Origin: Perkinsus chesapeaki
Lineage: Eukaryota > Perkinsozoa > Perkinsida > Perkinsidae
NCBI GenBank assembly: GCA_013115145.1
Contig: JAAPAO010000026.1
Location: 60,694 to 124,693, forward strand
DNA length: 64,000 bases
Direction of reading: 5' to 3'
The translations under genes and the position numbers were made by a program. Position 1 is the first letter of the stretch; each line of letters opens with the position of its first letter. Below are positions 10,011 through 21,932 of the stretch, piece by piece. The notes below the pieces were generated by a model, which made no database searches, was not told where the DNA came from, and saw only the letters and a program-made list of their open reading frames with translations.

Positions 10011-11348
10011 ATGTCCAAGATCATCTCTGTTAAGGCTCGCGAGATCCTCGACTCTCGTGGTAACCCTACTGTTGAGGTCGACCTCGTAACTGATAAGGGC
10101 TTGTTTCGGGCTGCTTGCCCCTCTGGTGCTTCTACTGGTGAGTTCGAGGCCCTAGAGCTTCGTGATGGCGATAAGAAGCGCTTCGGAGGCAAGGGTGTTC
10201 TCAAGGCCGTTGACAATGTTAATAAGGTCATCGGCCCTGCCATCATCGGCAAGGACCCCACTGATCAAGTCGGCATTGATAAGTTGATGGTTGAGCAATT
10301 GGATGGTACCCAGAACGAGTGGGGCTGGTGCAAGGCCAAACTCGGTGCTAATGCCATCCTGGGTGTCTCCATGGCCGTCTGCCGTGCTGGTGCCGCTGCC
10401 TCTGGTATGCCTCTCTACAAGTACATCGCCAAGCTCGCTGGGAAGGACACTGAGAAGTTCACCATGCCCTGCCCCTGCTTCAACGTCATCAACGGTGGTA
10501 AGCATGCCGGTAACCGTCTCGCTTGCCAGGAGTTCATGCTCGTCCCCTGTGGTGCCACTTCCATTCATGAGGCCATCAGGATCGCAGCTGAAGTCTACCA
10601 TCAGTTGAAGTCTGTGATCAACGCCAAGTATGGTCAGGACGCCACCAACGTCGGTGATGAGGGTGGATTCGCCCCATCCATCCAGGATATGGATGAGGCC
10701 CTCAAGGTTCTCCAAGAGGCCATCAAGAAGTCTGGTCATGAGGATACCTGCCGCATCGGCTGTGATTTCGCCGCTTCGGAGTGTCTCGACAAGAAGACTG
10801 GAAAGTATGACCTCGACTTCAAGAACAGCAAGCCCCACCCTGAGGCCGAAAAGACTGGTGATGAGATGGTTACTTATCTCGAGGACCTTATCAACAAATA
10901 CCCCTTCGTATTCCTGGAGGATCCCTTCGATGAGAATGATTGGTCTACCTTCGCCAAGTTCACTGCCAAGGACGGTAAGAGCATCCAGATCGTTGGTGAT
11001 GATCTTCTCGTGACCAACCCCAAGCGTATCCAGAAGGGTATCGATGAGAAGGCTTGCAACGCTCTCCTTCTTAAGGTCAACCAGATCGGTTCCGTCACTG
11101 AGTCCATCCAAGCCAACAACGAAGCCGTCAACGCCGGCTGGACCGTGATGGTGTCCCATCGTTCCGGTGAGACTGAGGATACCTTCATCGCTGATCTCGT
11201 CGTCGGTCTCGGCACTGGACAGATCAAGACTGGTGCTCCTTGCCGTACCGAGCGTCTCTGCAAGTACAACCAGCTCATGCGTATTGAGGAAGAGCTCGGC
11301 AGCAAGGCTTCCTTCGCTGCTGGTAGGAACTTCCCCCGCTGCAAGTAG
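10011..11348 (+). CDS. ENO: Enolase (copy 3)
   Basis: An intact single frame of 445 residues from [19 protein letters not shown] to NFPRCK. It carries the full set of enolase motifs: [15 protein letters not shown] insertion, [56 protein letters not shown] with the catalytic Lys, and [11 protein letters not shown]. It is the closest relative of copy 2; long tracts of the two are almost identical even at silent sites (for example around 10400-10550 versus 8810-8960), and a 71-nt tract (10278-10348) is identical to copy 1 (6974-7044). This points to recent duplication with gene conversion. Confidence 0.98.
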   Translation: MSKIISVKAREILDSRGNPTVEVDLVTDKGLFRAACPSGASTGEFEALELRDGDKKRFGGKGVLKAVDNVNKVIGPAIIGKDPTDQVGIDKLMVEQLDGTQNEWGWCKAKLGANAILGVSMAVCRAGAAASGMPLYKYIAKLAGKDTEKFTMPCPCFNVINGGKHAGNRLACQEFMLVPCGATSIHEAIRIAAEVYHQLKSVINAKYGQDATNVGDEGGFAPSIQDMDEALKVLQEAIKKSGHEDTCRIGCDFAASECLDKKTGKYDLDFKNSKPHPEAEKTGDEMVTYLEDLINKYPFVFLEDPFDENDWSTFAKFTAKDGKSIQIVGDDLLVTNPKRIQKGIDEKACNALLLKVNQIGSVTESIQANNEAVNAGWTVMVSHRSGETEDTFIADLVVGLGTGQIKTGAPCRTERLCKYNQLMRIEEELGSKASFAAGRNFPRCK

Positions 11349-11988
11349 GGTGGACGTGAGTGTTCCTGTGAGCTTCTAGCTCATTATCCTTAACTAAAAC
11401 GTCCAGTTATCAGGATTTATTTATCTAGATTGTCGAGTAAGATGTACTGGGTGAGTACTAGGGAAGGTTAATGTTATTGGTATGCGATCCATTCTTCGAG
11501 TTATGGTTAATCTATGGATTGTCTCCAGATTATTACTGTTACATGATCGAGTTTCGCGTTCATAGTTGTAACCTCACACTAGCGCATAAAAGCACCCAAG
11601 CGTGAACGCAGGGTTTCAAACTCACGAGTTGTTCAAAACATTCTCGCTGCGTCTAGCATGGCAAAAGACAGCGATTCTGATTATCTCATTCAAATTATCT
11701 TCACGCATTCTCATTGGTCTAATTTTTCTTACTTTTGAACCATTGTGGGTAAATGTTGCAAAATTACAAACATATGTATCGTACTAACACAATCGTTCAG
11801 CGCAAGGCGATACAGCTTCACAGTGGTGCGATGGATAAGCGATGAAGGCGCTTTACAGTGAGCTGTATGTGAAGTCATGTTACACTTATAAAACACAATG
11901 TCGTCTGTCAGCTCAAAGAGGCGAAGTTTGATTTCGCCGAGTTGATATGAAAGTTCCATAATGGGAGTAGGTTAGAGGTTTACTGGTG
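11349..11988. other. Intergenic region, tail-to-tail
   Basis: Between the 3' ends of enolase 3 and the minus-strand acyltransferase. I see no supported gene, repeat or RNA here. Both flanking genes end into it, so it should hold two 3' ends. Confidence 0.4.
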
Positions 11989-14523
11989 TCATTGAGCTGC
12001 AATAACTTCGGTCATTTCGCGCATTGCTTGCGGGAATAGTTCTTTTATAATCCTATCTGCTTGTGCCTACAAACAACGGTTCGTTACAGCACGCAAATGT
12101 AGACGTACCTGGTTGATCCAATCACCAGCCGTTGCCATACCGACGCTTACACGGCCGTTATACGAAATGATGCATAGCATTATCCCTTTGAAAGAATCGT
12201 TTACTTGGTAGAGTGACTGTTGTCTTACCTATGTCAAATGCTGGCGGGACGAAAAAGAGCAAGTCTTTGATGATACCAGTGTTAGGTATCTATGAGAGCC
12301 ATTTCACATAAAGCCACAACAGAGCTACCTGATCCTTAAGATCTTCATTACGATTCACTGGCCAACGAAGTGCTGCCTGCGGGCCTGGAACATTGGAGAT
12401 AGACAGGGTTGCCTGAGCAAGGGGGAATGGGAGTTCACAGTGCCGCTCAGCACACCTTACCTTATCAGCGATCATCCAACATAGAGGCTTCGCGATGCAA
12501 TATGGAAGGGAACCAATAAAGGCTTGAAGCCTATTGGCTATGTACGGTTCCGGTGACCCTATCAGTTGCCGGATATTCGTGCTGACTGAGGGATTAGGAA
12601 ATATTAGCAGTCCAACAACCTACGCTCCGTTGATCTCACCTGTGTCTAGCTGCTCGAGCGGCGTACCACTTTTCACTGGGAGATCGAGGTAACAAACGCC
12701 CAGCTTCTCATTTCCCCATCTAGACTCATTAGCCGAGAACTGGAACGGTGATCCAGCATTCAACGCCACCCACACCGCTGAGGTTAACTTATCGAGGCCC
12801 TAAAACAGGGAAATGCTATTTATGGGATCTGATTCGGAAACCTACTGGCTTGCCATCTTTACTATGTTCCTCACAATATCTCGAGAGAGCTCTCGAAGCA
12901 GCTGCAATGAGTATCTGGAGTTAGCATCTCCTCCGCAGGTTTAGTTATTTCACATCATTAACGGTGGTCTTCTGTTGTTTCGTATGAGAGGCTCGACTGG
13001 CTACTTCCTTAATTTTATTGACAGAAAACTCCTCCCCGAGCCCAGCGAATGAGCAAACTCTGAATGGGAAAAAGACAGCACCGAGCAAGTGCATCATAGA
13101 CATCGCGAGCCGTACCTTTTATCCCGTTGTCCGAGACGATAGCTTGGCTTGCACGGATTTGGTGGATCCTTCTTTAAGGAGATCAATTTAAATAATGCGC
13201 CCACGAACTTAACAAGCATTCCATAGGCCATGGTGAAGCGGGCGGCCTGGCAAAGATGAATAATAGCAAACACTAAGGGCGTATCCACCCTCTGGCTCCT
13301 GCTATGTTGTCTACTCGGAAAAAGCTCCTCCATTGTTTTATTTGCATCCACGGGCGTACAATGTGAAACAACCTAACTTGCTTATAAAAATGATAGGTGT
13401 GCACCATTCACAATTACGTGGCGCATAGCAGTGAAACCGTCAGCTATAGAGTGATGGTATCTAACCAGGTCATCTTTCAATATACTTGTTTCCCACGCTT
13501 ACTTCCAAATGAAAGCACTTGTAAGTTTGTCACTATCCCGCGGCAGATAGTTCTGTAAGAATACAAGTCGCCAAGGTGGATTACTGAAGCAAGATGTGCG
13601 AATCCCAAGCCACACAGGAAGGAACTCACTCTAAGGGCAGAGGTGTTGAGCACATCTCGCCAAGTAACTTTTCAAATTCTTCATGTCCGATATGTTCCTC
13701 TTTGCACGTTATATTATCCATAGGCTCCCACTCATCCTTGGCTCGAGTCCAGTATGCCCGGCGGCCTGATACGAATCTCATCAGCTAGCAACACGAACGG
13801 GCGTCTACCATCGTTCTGCACCAAGCGTTGTGAGAACCTCCCCTCCTGGGCGTAGATCCGAATGAACTGCTTGATGAAGCCAGGAAAGTGTACCTATGTG
13901 AAGCTACCTCTACCAGGGCTGCTGACATTTCGCTATGTGATACGGACGAAAAAGGATGAATGGACTCACTCTCTCCTCAAATATCTCAGCAGCATGAACA
14001 CAGATGATAGATTCCTCTTGGGTTTCGTCAAAAAGTACCTTTTAGGAGTTTAGGGCACGCTAAAGTGTGGCGAGTTACTAAACATCGCGATATAGGGTCC
14101 ATATAGTCCTTATCGTCGTCCTCTATACTATTTGGCTTCCTTCGCATGAAAACTGATACCACCTGCGGAGGTGATCAAGACAAAGCTGAGGACCTGGGAG
14201 CACTTACCCGTAAAGTGAAAAAACTAATACCAATGGAGATAACTGCTGTCAAGGACTGGATTAATGTTAGTTCTATCATACTATATAAACTAACACAGCA
14301 AGCCATTAATGCTACTCATAATAATACAATTATTGTCGATAAGCTACTAACTTCGCTCCGGGATGTCTCGTCGAAAATATCGAATCAGGCTCATATTGGC
14401 AAGCTTTATGCCAACTAGTAAGTTGACAGTCAGTAAAGCAATCAGAATGACAGTGTAATGAGCGAGTAAAGAGAGGAACACGTTCCACTCATTGCACGCA
14501 AACACCGACCCTAATAATCCCAT
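11989..14523 (-). CDS. Wax ester synthase/DGAT-like acyltransferase (copy A)
   Basis: Members of this family join fatty acyl-CoA to alcohols or diacylglycerol to make storage lipids. The active-site HHxxxDG motif is present as YHHSIADGFTAMRH near 13412-13450. The C-terminal family block is seen as ISNVPGPQAALRWPVN (about 12350-12400) and IISYNGRVSVGMATAGDW (about 12120-12175). The middle block reads SNPPWRLVFLQNYLPRD and DKLTSAFIWK. The N-terminus has predicted membrane helices (LLAHYTVILIALLTVNLLVG; LIQSLTAVISIGISFFTL), unlike the soluble bacterial enzymes. The start is the Met of MGLLGSVFACNEW (14523); the last residues are QAMREMTEVIAAQ, stop at 11989-11991. Many short introns fall at the same places as in copy B, its tandem paralogue. 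Substrate is not known from sequence. Confidence 0.85.
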
Positions 14524-14666
14524 TGTTGAATTAAATAACAAAGAAGCAAGATGAAGGATGTTATGGAAAGGAACCTCGTTATTTTTCGTTATAGCAACGG
14601 AGGTGGACAAAGGTGGTATGTTGGTAGAACTAGACAGAGCGCCGTTCGCTCGGGGAGGAATACATT

Positions 14667-17203
14667 TTACTCGATAGCTTTACATTCAGCGGCAACACCA
14701 TCACGTATCTCTCGCATGGCTTGGGGAACTAGATCGTAAATGATGTGGTGAGCATCATCCTGGAATAGATTCGATCACTGGGATGATGGCAAGTTTCGGA
14801 CTAACCTGACTAATCCAGTCCGCAGCTGTAGTGATGCCTACGTTAACCCTGTTATTGTATGATATGATGGAGGCCATAATGCCTAAATGAGCAGCATGTC
14901 AACACACTGTTATCGGCGGGCAACTCACCAATGTCATTTACAGGTGGAACGAAGAATAGCATATCTCTGATAACTCCAGAGCAATGCAACTACAAAAGAG
15001 GATAACATTACCATCATCATGAAAGCCCGAAGTGCTACCTGTTCTTGGAGGTCCTCATCTCTGTTCACTGGCCATCTGAGTTGTGCTTGAGGACCGGGTA
15101 CGTTGGATATAGACAAAGTTACCTGGCAATAATAATAACATTAACGTGGTGAAGAAGCCTGTAGCTACTACTACCTTATCGGTAACACGGGGCCAGATGA
15201 AGTGAGCTATAGGGTAGGGCAACCAAGCAATCAGAGCCTGGAGCTTATTAGCGAGGAGGGGCTCAGGGGAGCCAATGAGATCTCTAATACGATGGTAAAC
15301 TAAGAAAACATGGGGAATATTTAACAACTGGAGGTGGCCAATTTCTTACCGATGTTCAGCTGCTCCACAGCGGACTTAACGCCAATCGGCAGACTGAGAT
15401 AGCAGACGCCAAGTCCTTCGTTTCCCCATCTTCTCTCGCCCTCTTCGAACTTGAACGGTGAGCCTCTATCAAGCGAGACCCACATAGCTGAAAGGAAATC
15501 TTCCGGGACCTAAACTCAATTCCCTTGGAGCGGTATGAGGCGTGATTCCGCGCACCTTGACGCCTTTCATGGTATCTTTTTTCTCATCGCAATAAATCCC
15601 CAGGGCGCGGGAGATAGCTGCTAAAAGTACCTAATGCACACCCATGACCACAAAGATACAAATGAGGTCAATTTGAGTGCTTCTGAGCAACACTACCAAA
15701 CCGCCCATACTACATCGTTAACCGATTTCTTGTGGTCGGTAGTAGTGGCTGAATGTGCAATCTTTTTAATCTCAGCCACAGAGAACTCCTCTCCCAGATA
15801 AGTGAAGGAAGTAGCCCTGATCATAAGCAGCTCTCAAGAGTCTTTCCATTACTACCCTCACCTCTTGGCACCGTGTACAAGTCTGTAGTTAGGCTTGCAT
15901 GGATTAACAGGATCCTTGGGCAAGAATACCAGCTTGCAGAACGCTACCACTGTCTTCTTGGCAATGGTGAGGATAGACGGACGAGAGTGCTGAAAGAGGA
16001 AGTAAGAAGCGTATCGAGTGAACGCAAAAGATCCCGCGGTCCTGAATCCGGCTGCTTCCCAATACAAGTACCTTAGAACCAGCCTTGGGCTTGATGAAAA
16101 GGTCCTCCATTTTCTTGCCCTCCTCAGCAGGCACACAGTGAGAGCATGTCTGTGAATGATTCAAATCACAACAGGTTTCCTCTCCTCGACACTTACGTGA
16201 CGCATAGCAGTAAACCCATCGGCTACGGAGTGATGATACCTGATATCTCACTGTTGAGGACTGATCAAATCCGAATTTGCCTACTTCCAGATAAAGGCAC
16301 TAGTAAGCTCTCCATTATCCTCTCTGACGTAATTCTGGAAGTAAACCAGCTGCCATAAAGGCTGACTAAAAATGGTAGCTTCTTCTTCTCCACCAATTGG
16401 AATGTATTTTGCCTCCTACCTCACCGGGAGCGGTGTGGAACACATTTTCCCGAGGACCTCTTCGAACTTCGCGTGATCAGTGCGGTCCGTAACACACGAT
16501 ATATTATCCTCTGGCTGCCAATAAGGATCGGCCTTTATCCAATAAGGGCGCTCACCTAACCAATCCAAGAATGCTGTTTGTTCTCTCCCCTCCCCGCGGC
16601 AATACCTCCCTTATTGACAAGACGCTGGGCAAAGCGGCCCTGGGAACCGTAGATTTTGATAAACTGCTTACTAAAGGAATTGAACGGGACCTGCCGATTA
16701 GCCATAGCGTAGACCGATCTCTCCCATGATCTTACGTACCTGCTTCTCAAATATCTGTGCTGAATGCACACAGGTTTGCCCTTCCTTCCTGTTATCATCA
16801 AAAAGGACCTAATATGACCCGTTCCGATCTACAGCATGCTTCAATAAGCTACCTGCCCATTGGAGACTAAATCCATATACTCCTTCTTTTCGCCAGACGG
16901 AGTAACCGTAGGCTTCAGCGCCCTAGGGAGCACCTGAGGAAACTATCGAGTACATCTCTGATTCCCACTAGTACCACTGCCAGCAGCATGCCCAGGAGTA
17001 TGCCCGATATGGCCGTCCCGGCGGTTAAGTCTCCGAATAGGAAGTTGAACATGATGATGATAATGAGAAATGCAATAACTGCACAAGCACATGTACCATT
17101 TGGCGAGCAGTATGACAAGGCCGCTGAGCACCCGTCCAGAATTGTCCCTTTTTTTGTGTCGTGAACTGTCCTCGTCTCTTGTGTGCTGCATTACGGAGAA
17201 CAT
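14667..17203 (-). CDS. Wax ester synthase/DGAT-like acyltransferase (copy B)
   Basis: Tandem paralogue of copy A with the same exon order. The catalytic motif is YHHSVADGFTAMRH (about 16195-16240). Other blocks: PLWQLVYFQNYVREDNGEL, SAFIWK, PYWIKADPYWQPEDNISC, ISNVPGPQAQLRWPVNRDED, and SIISYNNRVNVGITTAADW. The final exon is DDAHHIIYDLVPQAMREI and ends ECKAIE, stop at 14667-14669. The N-terminal part again holds two hydrophobic segments (VIAFLIIIIMFNFLFG; ISGILLGMLLAVVLVGI). The start used is the Met of MFSVMQHTRDEDSS at 17203; the exact join between that exon and the hydrophobic exon is unresolved. It lies about 140 bp from the start of copy A, so the pair arose by local duplication. Confidence 0.85.
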
Positions 17204-17442
17204 TTAAACACAAGACTGATACAAGTTTCATGGACATAGAAATAGTACAAAGGCCACTTGATCACTGTCTACTTCGTCATCTTGTTTTCTTGGGCTCTGG
17301 GCACACAGTGCCATCTAAAGATTAACAAAAAGCCCAAAGTGAATGTGATGGGTAGGTTTCGGTATTGTTCAACTATAGGTAGTAACCTCGATATGATACC
17401 GAATAGGGAAGGAGGTTTTGAGTGGAGGAACCGCACGGCCCC

Positions 17443-18384
17443 TTAATACGCTTTCATAGTGAAGTTAGATAAAAACCCACTACTACCTTTACTAGGGTCC
17501 TCTTCATTCCCTCTATCAGGCTCCTCCCTATCAGAAGGATTTTCCTCTTCATCCTCCATGACAGCACGAAGCACATAGGCATCAAACATGATACCAAGAA
17601 TGAATCCAGTGAGCTGAAATATAATTAAGGCTGCTGTCATAAACCTCTGGGCTTCACTATTACCAGAAGAGCACAGCAACCTATTGGTGAATAACGCATA
17701 ACAGTTACAATCTCTGAGGCCACTGCCTTGGTCAATGACCTTATCGAGAAGCGTTTAGTCGTGCCTTGTGCAGGAACCTCTACAGCTTCTTCTTCACGGT
17801 CCTGAACAAATGAAGAGGGATGGGTTTGTAAACCACCGCAAGTATGACCTTGAAACCTCCTGAAGCGAACTGGCTCATCTCATCAACATCCTTTCCCCCA
17901 GTGTACTTAAGCATCTTCTGTCCATTATCCAAAAATATGTATCTGGAATAGAGTTTAGATTCCACCATATTAGCCCCAATGCTACACGCTAGGAACCTTC
18001 GCCTCACCCAACCGGTCGCATACGTGAGACTGAGACACGCAGTCCAGCTCCCCTGGGAAAGGATACTATCCGATGCTGTAAGACTTTTCGTAGGCCTTAC
18101 CAACTCTAAAGAGCTGCCTGTCCTCCGCAACTTCGCATACAGCATCCCAGACTGGTTTTAATGCTTTGCAATGTGGGCATGTTGGAGAGTACAAAAGCAC
18201 GAGTAAAGGGCGCGAATCTGTAGTTAACATGTCGGCTGTATATATTCCCTCAGTTAGTACCATCTCGGACAAGGTAATCAAAATTCACTGAGGTAATCTC
18301 AATCACTGTCTCTGTCGCATCCAAGTGATGCTCCGTGGACCAGACCCCTGCCACTGTCCACAAGAGAAAGAAGCCGACCTTCAT
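17443..18384 (-). CDS. Thioredoxin-domain ER membrane protein (TMX/PDI-like)
   Basis: Probably a thiol-disulfide oxidoreductase of the secretory pathway. The start is MKVGFFLLWTVAGVWS, a clear signal peptide, at 18384. A thioredoxin fold follows: LLVLLYSPTCPHCKALKPVW with the CPHC active site, then GELDCVSQSHVCDRLGEAK with the cis-Pro region VPS, and RYIFLDNGQKMLKYTGGKD. A single membrane helix (FMTAALIIFQLTGFILGIMF) comes next, and the tail is acidic (VMEDEEENPSDREEPDRG). That order, signal peptide, Trx domain, one helix, acidic tail, fits TMX proteins. The first intron (18236-18260) is only 25 nt and is needed because the unspliced frame stops inside it. The last exon joins are less certain. 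Confidence 0.82.
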
Positions 18385-18570
18385 TAAAAAACTTACAGCA
18401 CCATCCACTCAAGCAATCAACTCAACTCGTCTCTATGTTTGCTAGAGACCTTCCACATTTTTGATCTATCGGCACCACTATCGTCCTCATCTACCTATGA
18501 CACCACCTTCACACCATGCACACTCTCCTTTCCTCGTGGCTTAAATCAGGTTGCATAAGTCCTGTCGGGT

Positions 18571-19254
18571 TCATCCACTCGGTTTCATTCTCAACTGTTC
18601 CGTAAGAAATCTTCGTCTTTTCCTTGACCTTTGTCCGACTCGGGTGAGCAGGCAAGCTTCAGCCAGCCTACTATATGCCTGATATTCATCTTTATCCACC
18701 ACAAGTCTGTAGTCCAGTCGCTCAGCGACGGCAGCTTCACAGCGGTTCACAGCTCTCGTGGTGAAGTCGCCACGAAGGACCTCGGCGAATTCGTTATTCC
18801 TAGGTGGCACATCTTCCCACATTTTACAAGCTAATACCAAACACCCTAGGAGGATACTCTTCCATGACCTAGTTGTCAGACGCAGGCCAGTGCACCTCAA
18901 TAGGCGCTCACAGTAGATCAAAGAGATGATGGCGCATTGGGGGAAGATACGAAGACCTCTCATCACACTGTAGAGGAATTTAAACACCTCAACTTGGAGG
19001 AACGGGGTCTTGGACAACTGATACGGTGTATTCTTCGTAATGCACGCAGTACTACTGAGAAAAGCCCCATTGCGAGCAGCCACTAGCCGATGGCTCCGAC
19101 TCACGCACTTGCAGTCTCCAACGACATTCTCATAGTCGAAAACACAGATGTGATCCTCAACTCCCATCACAGCGGCGAAGGCGATGAGGAGAGATATCCT
19201 CTTTGCCACACCAGCGCACAGAATCTGCATCTTCCCATCCCATTTCCCAGACAA
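18571..19254 (-). CDS. Cyclin-Y-like (PHO80-type) cyclin
   Basis: A 227-residue frame with a cyclin box related to cyclin Y and Pho80-type cyclins: FPQCAIISLIYCERLLRCTG, SWKSILLGCLVLACKMWED, NNEFAEVLRGDFTTRAVNRC and FAVLE-like ERLDYRLVVDKDEYQAYSRL. Such cyclins activate PCTAIRE/Pho85-type kinases. The tail is basic (RVGQRSRKRRRF) and could direct membrane or nuclear location. The N-terminal part before the box (MSGKWDGKMQILCAGVAKR) looks less typical, so the true start may lie elsewhere or an intron may be hidden there. The gene ends about 190 bp before the start of the thioredoxin-like gene on the same strand. Confidence 0.8.
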   Translation of the reverse strand: MSGKWDGKMQILCAGVAKRISLLIAFAAVMGVEDHICVFDYENVVGDCKCVSRSHRLVAARNGAFLSSTACITKNTPYQLSKTPFLQVEVFKFLYSVMRGLRIFPQCAIISLIYCERLLRCTGLRLTTRSWKSILLGCLVLACKMWEDVPPRNNEFAEVLRGDFTTRAVNRCEAAVAERLDYRLVVDKDEYQAYSRLAEACLLTRVGQRSRKRRRFLTEQLRMKPSG

Positions 19255-19626
19255 TCCTCGGTAGTACCTATACGGGAGGGCGGGTAAATGCTAATCGAGG
19301 TATACAACAACAACAACAGATAGAGCCTACTACTTGTCGTGCACCACTTGGCCATGGAAGATACTAGGTGATGGCACCACAGACGACGCCCATGCACCCA
19401 TTACAACGCTGCATTAAATACTTTACACATTCCAATAGTACACCATCGAGACAACAACGCAATGCCTTTAGGTTGATCCATATGAAGATATTCGTAATAG
19501 AAAAGGGGTGGCACTGCCAGCATCATGGCATTAAGCCGCACAGCCGACAAGAAGACGGCTTTTACCACCAGTAGTGCGAGGACAAAGTCATCGTATTTAG
19601 GTGCTTAATACAACATAACAGAAAAA
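19255..19626. other. Short intergenic region
   Basis: Lies between the cyclin-like gene start and the P450 stop. It contains CA/AC-rich simple sequence but no gene or repeat I can support. Confidence 0.35.
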
Positions 19627-21850
19627 TCAGAACTCACGGACTTTCATATCTACTTTAAGATTGGCTGGTACACGGTTAAGCCACATTGTCTCTTTAACAT
19701 CATCATAACCAATAGTAAAATGCATGTTATCGAAATGCCTCAGCAGTGTGGCGGCCATCACAACGCATTCTCTAACAGCCACGGCCTGTCCGGGACACTT
19801 TCGTGGGCCTGTACTGAATGCCCAGTGATCCCGATAAAGGTCACGGTTTATCTCTCTAGTACCGGGTAAGAACCAGTTCTCCGGCCTGATCAACCGCACA
19901 TGAGGTTAAAGCATGCATTTCACGCCAGCACAAGATATGTACTAACCTAAAGGTCTCTCCGCCTCGTTCCTCACTCCTCATAGCCTCATCCATCATCATA
20001 ATAACAATTGTGCCGGGCTCAACAGGTTTACCCTCTATACTGTACGGAGCCACAACAACTGATGGTAATGGGCCCGGGGTCGAACTTTGGACCTATCAAC
20101 AAACAATACCACTCGATCTTAGAAGAAACCAAGTAGATCCACGATCATTCATACTGTAGCCACAATTCAAGAAAGTAGAGAATAGGGCGGTTGAACAGCA
20201 ACATGTTTTGCATCAAGGCTCCCTAATGGATACATTCGAGGTTACCGTGTCCAATTAAGCTCTATACTAGACCCTCTACAGGAGTACAGGAGTATGCATA
20301 TTTATTAACATAGAGTGGTAAGCAATAGACTTCAATTAGTCCTATTGTACAGGTGCTCTTCTACTTACACGTAGAACCTCCAACATACAGGCTTCAACGT
20401 AGGGGAGTTTCTTAAGGTCATCAGCAGTAGTAACATCTTTCCCAAGTGCATCAATCTCCTTTCTAGCAACGTCCTGGGCTTCTCTATTGACACACATCAG
20501 ATATATAAACCACTCCATTGTAGCCGATGCCGATGCACTGCCTGCCAATACGAACCTGAGACATGCACTTAATACATGGCATACGGAATCGCCAAATGCC
20601 GCATACGAGACAAGATTCCAAGTGAGGTCGCCCTTATGCATCTTGATGAGCTTGTCCAGCACATCTTCCCTAGGCTCGGCCCCCGCGGAGAGCTCCTTCT
20701 CCCTATCATCGATTATCTTAGCAGAATAACTTTCCACATTCTTGATCGATTTATAAAACTAATGAGAAATGACAAGTGCAAATTGTTCGGTTTTACTTTG
20801 GCAACCGAAGGGTTGAACTTGAACGGATATCTGTCCTGTATGAAAGGCGCCAATGGCGTGTGTTTGAAAACATAGTCAATGGCGTCTAAGAATCCCTGTA
20901 CGGCATTGTAAGCAATGTCTCGCTCCTCGGCTTTCCTCATATCTACCATTTCAACAATATCATCATCACATAACTTCTACATTGCTACCTAAGGGATTTT
21001 GGAGATTATAGTCTTTTCCATAATGAGTAGCCAAAGTAAAGTCGAGCGTGCAGCGCCGGAACCATTTGTGAGGCACCCACTCAATAATAGAACCAGAAGG
21101 ATCAGCCAGAGTAGAAATACAGTTTACCTGAGCGTTAAGCAGATAACAATTTCATACCGTATTTCCCACCATTCGCTTGGACATCTGGCTCATAACAGGG
21201 ACCATTTTATCAGCAACCGACTCTACTAAAGCCGGTTCCGCTGCCTTCCTATTTGCCTTCCATTGATCGCCTTCTGTCAAGAACATACCCGACTTGGGGA
21301 GGAAGCGCAGGTAGTTGAAATGGCGGACGTAAAAGCCTTTGGCCCTGTCTTTCATCAGCGTTCTGATTGTATCGTTCTTCTGTGTTACCACGTAAGGTGT
21401 CCCGAATACTCTGAAAAATTGTAATTCGAGGATGCCACAACACGCCCAAGAATGCCGGAGTCTAGTAGAAGAATCAAGACTATCTGCGACACTGCGTCTA
21501 CAGAAGTGACTTACCGAAAAGCGATGGTCTTCCCATATTGCTTGTTCCATACTCGCATGCACGCTAATGCCTTCTCCTCATCAAGCTCAAGAGCCATACC
21601 AAAAAACGGTACGCCCTAGGGGAACCACTGCACAACACGATGGCGGTACTCGAGTCACCTTAGGTCCCGGGAATGGCAGAGGTTTAGTGGAGTCTATTAG
21701 GGTCTTAATAAACTTACCAATGCACCAACCAACCAACACTAGAACACCTCCGCCCACAGCCTGAGGCGCGTAACGGCGCAAAGCGTCTTGAGCTTCTGGA
21801 CTGATATGGAGGGAACGAAGGGAGGAGGGCAACATGGGTGCTAAACACAC
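19627..21850 (-). CDS. Cytochrome P450, membrane-anchored
   Basis: A haem monooxygenase, probably on the ER. The N-terminus has a signal anchor (VGGGVLVLVGWCIGKFIKTL) followed by the proline-rich hinge KPLPFPGPK. Exons then give VPFFGMALELDEEKALACM, FGTPYVVTQKNDTIRTLM and FLTEGDQWKANRKAAEPAL (helix C region with W..R). The I helix reads RFVLAGSASASATMEWF, the K helix EVLR gives ExxR, and the haem loop FSTGPRKCPGQAVAVREC gives FxxGxRxCxG with the Cys ligand. The order and full length fit a complete class-E P450 of about six exons. In the I helix the usual acid-Thr pair after AG is replaced by small residues, which is unusual. Substrate is unknown. Confidence 0.92.
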
Positions 21851-21920
21851 AAGTCTATTTAACGATAACCTGCCATCAACGGTTGATGATGATCAACCTG
21901 CCGCGCCAACGCCGCCCCTG

Positions 21921-21932
21921 CACGCATGCGCA
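21921..21932 (-). promoter_or_regulatory. TGCGCATGCGTG element upstream of the P450 gene
   Basis: Read on the minus strand this is TGCGCATGCGTG, about 70 bp before the P450 ATG, identical to the doubled element before enolase 3. A related ttgcgcatg occurs at about 21959-21967. Confidence 0.45.

Noticed and set aside
18979-19050. Possible short intron inside the cyclin-like frame
   Set aside because: The unspliced frame is open throughout and no convincing donor-acceptor pair improves it.
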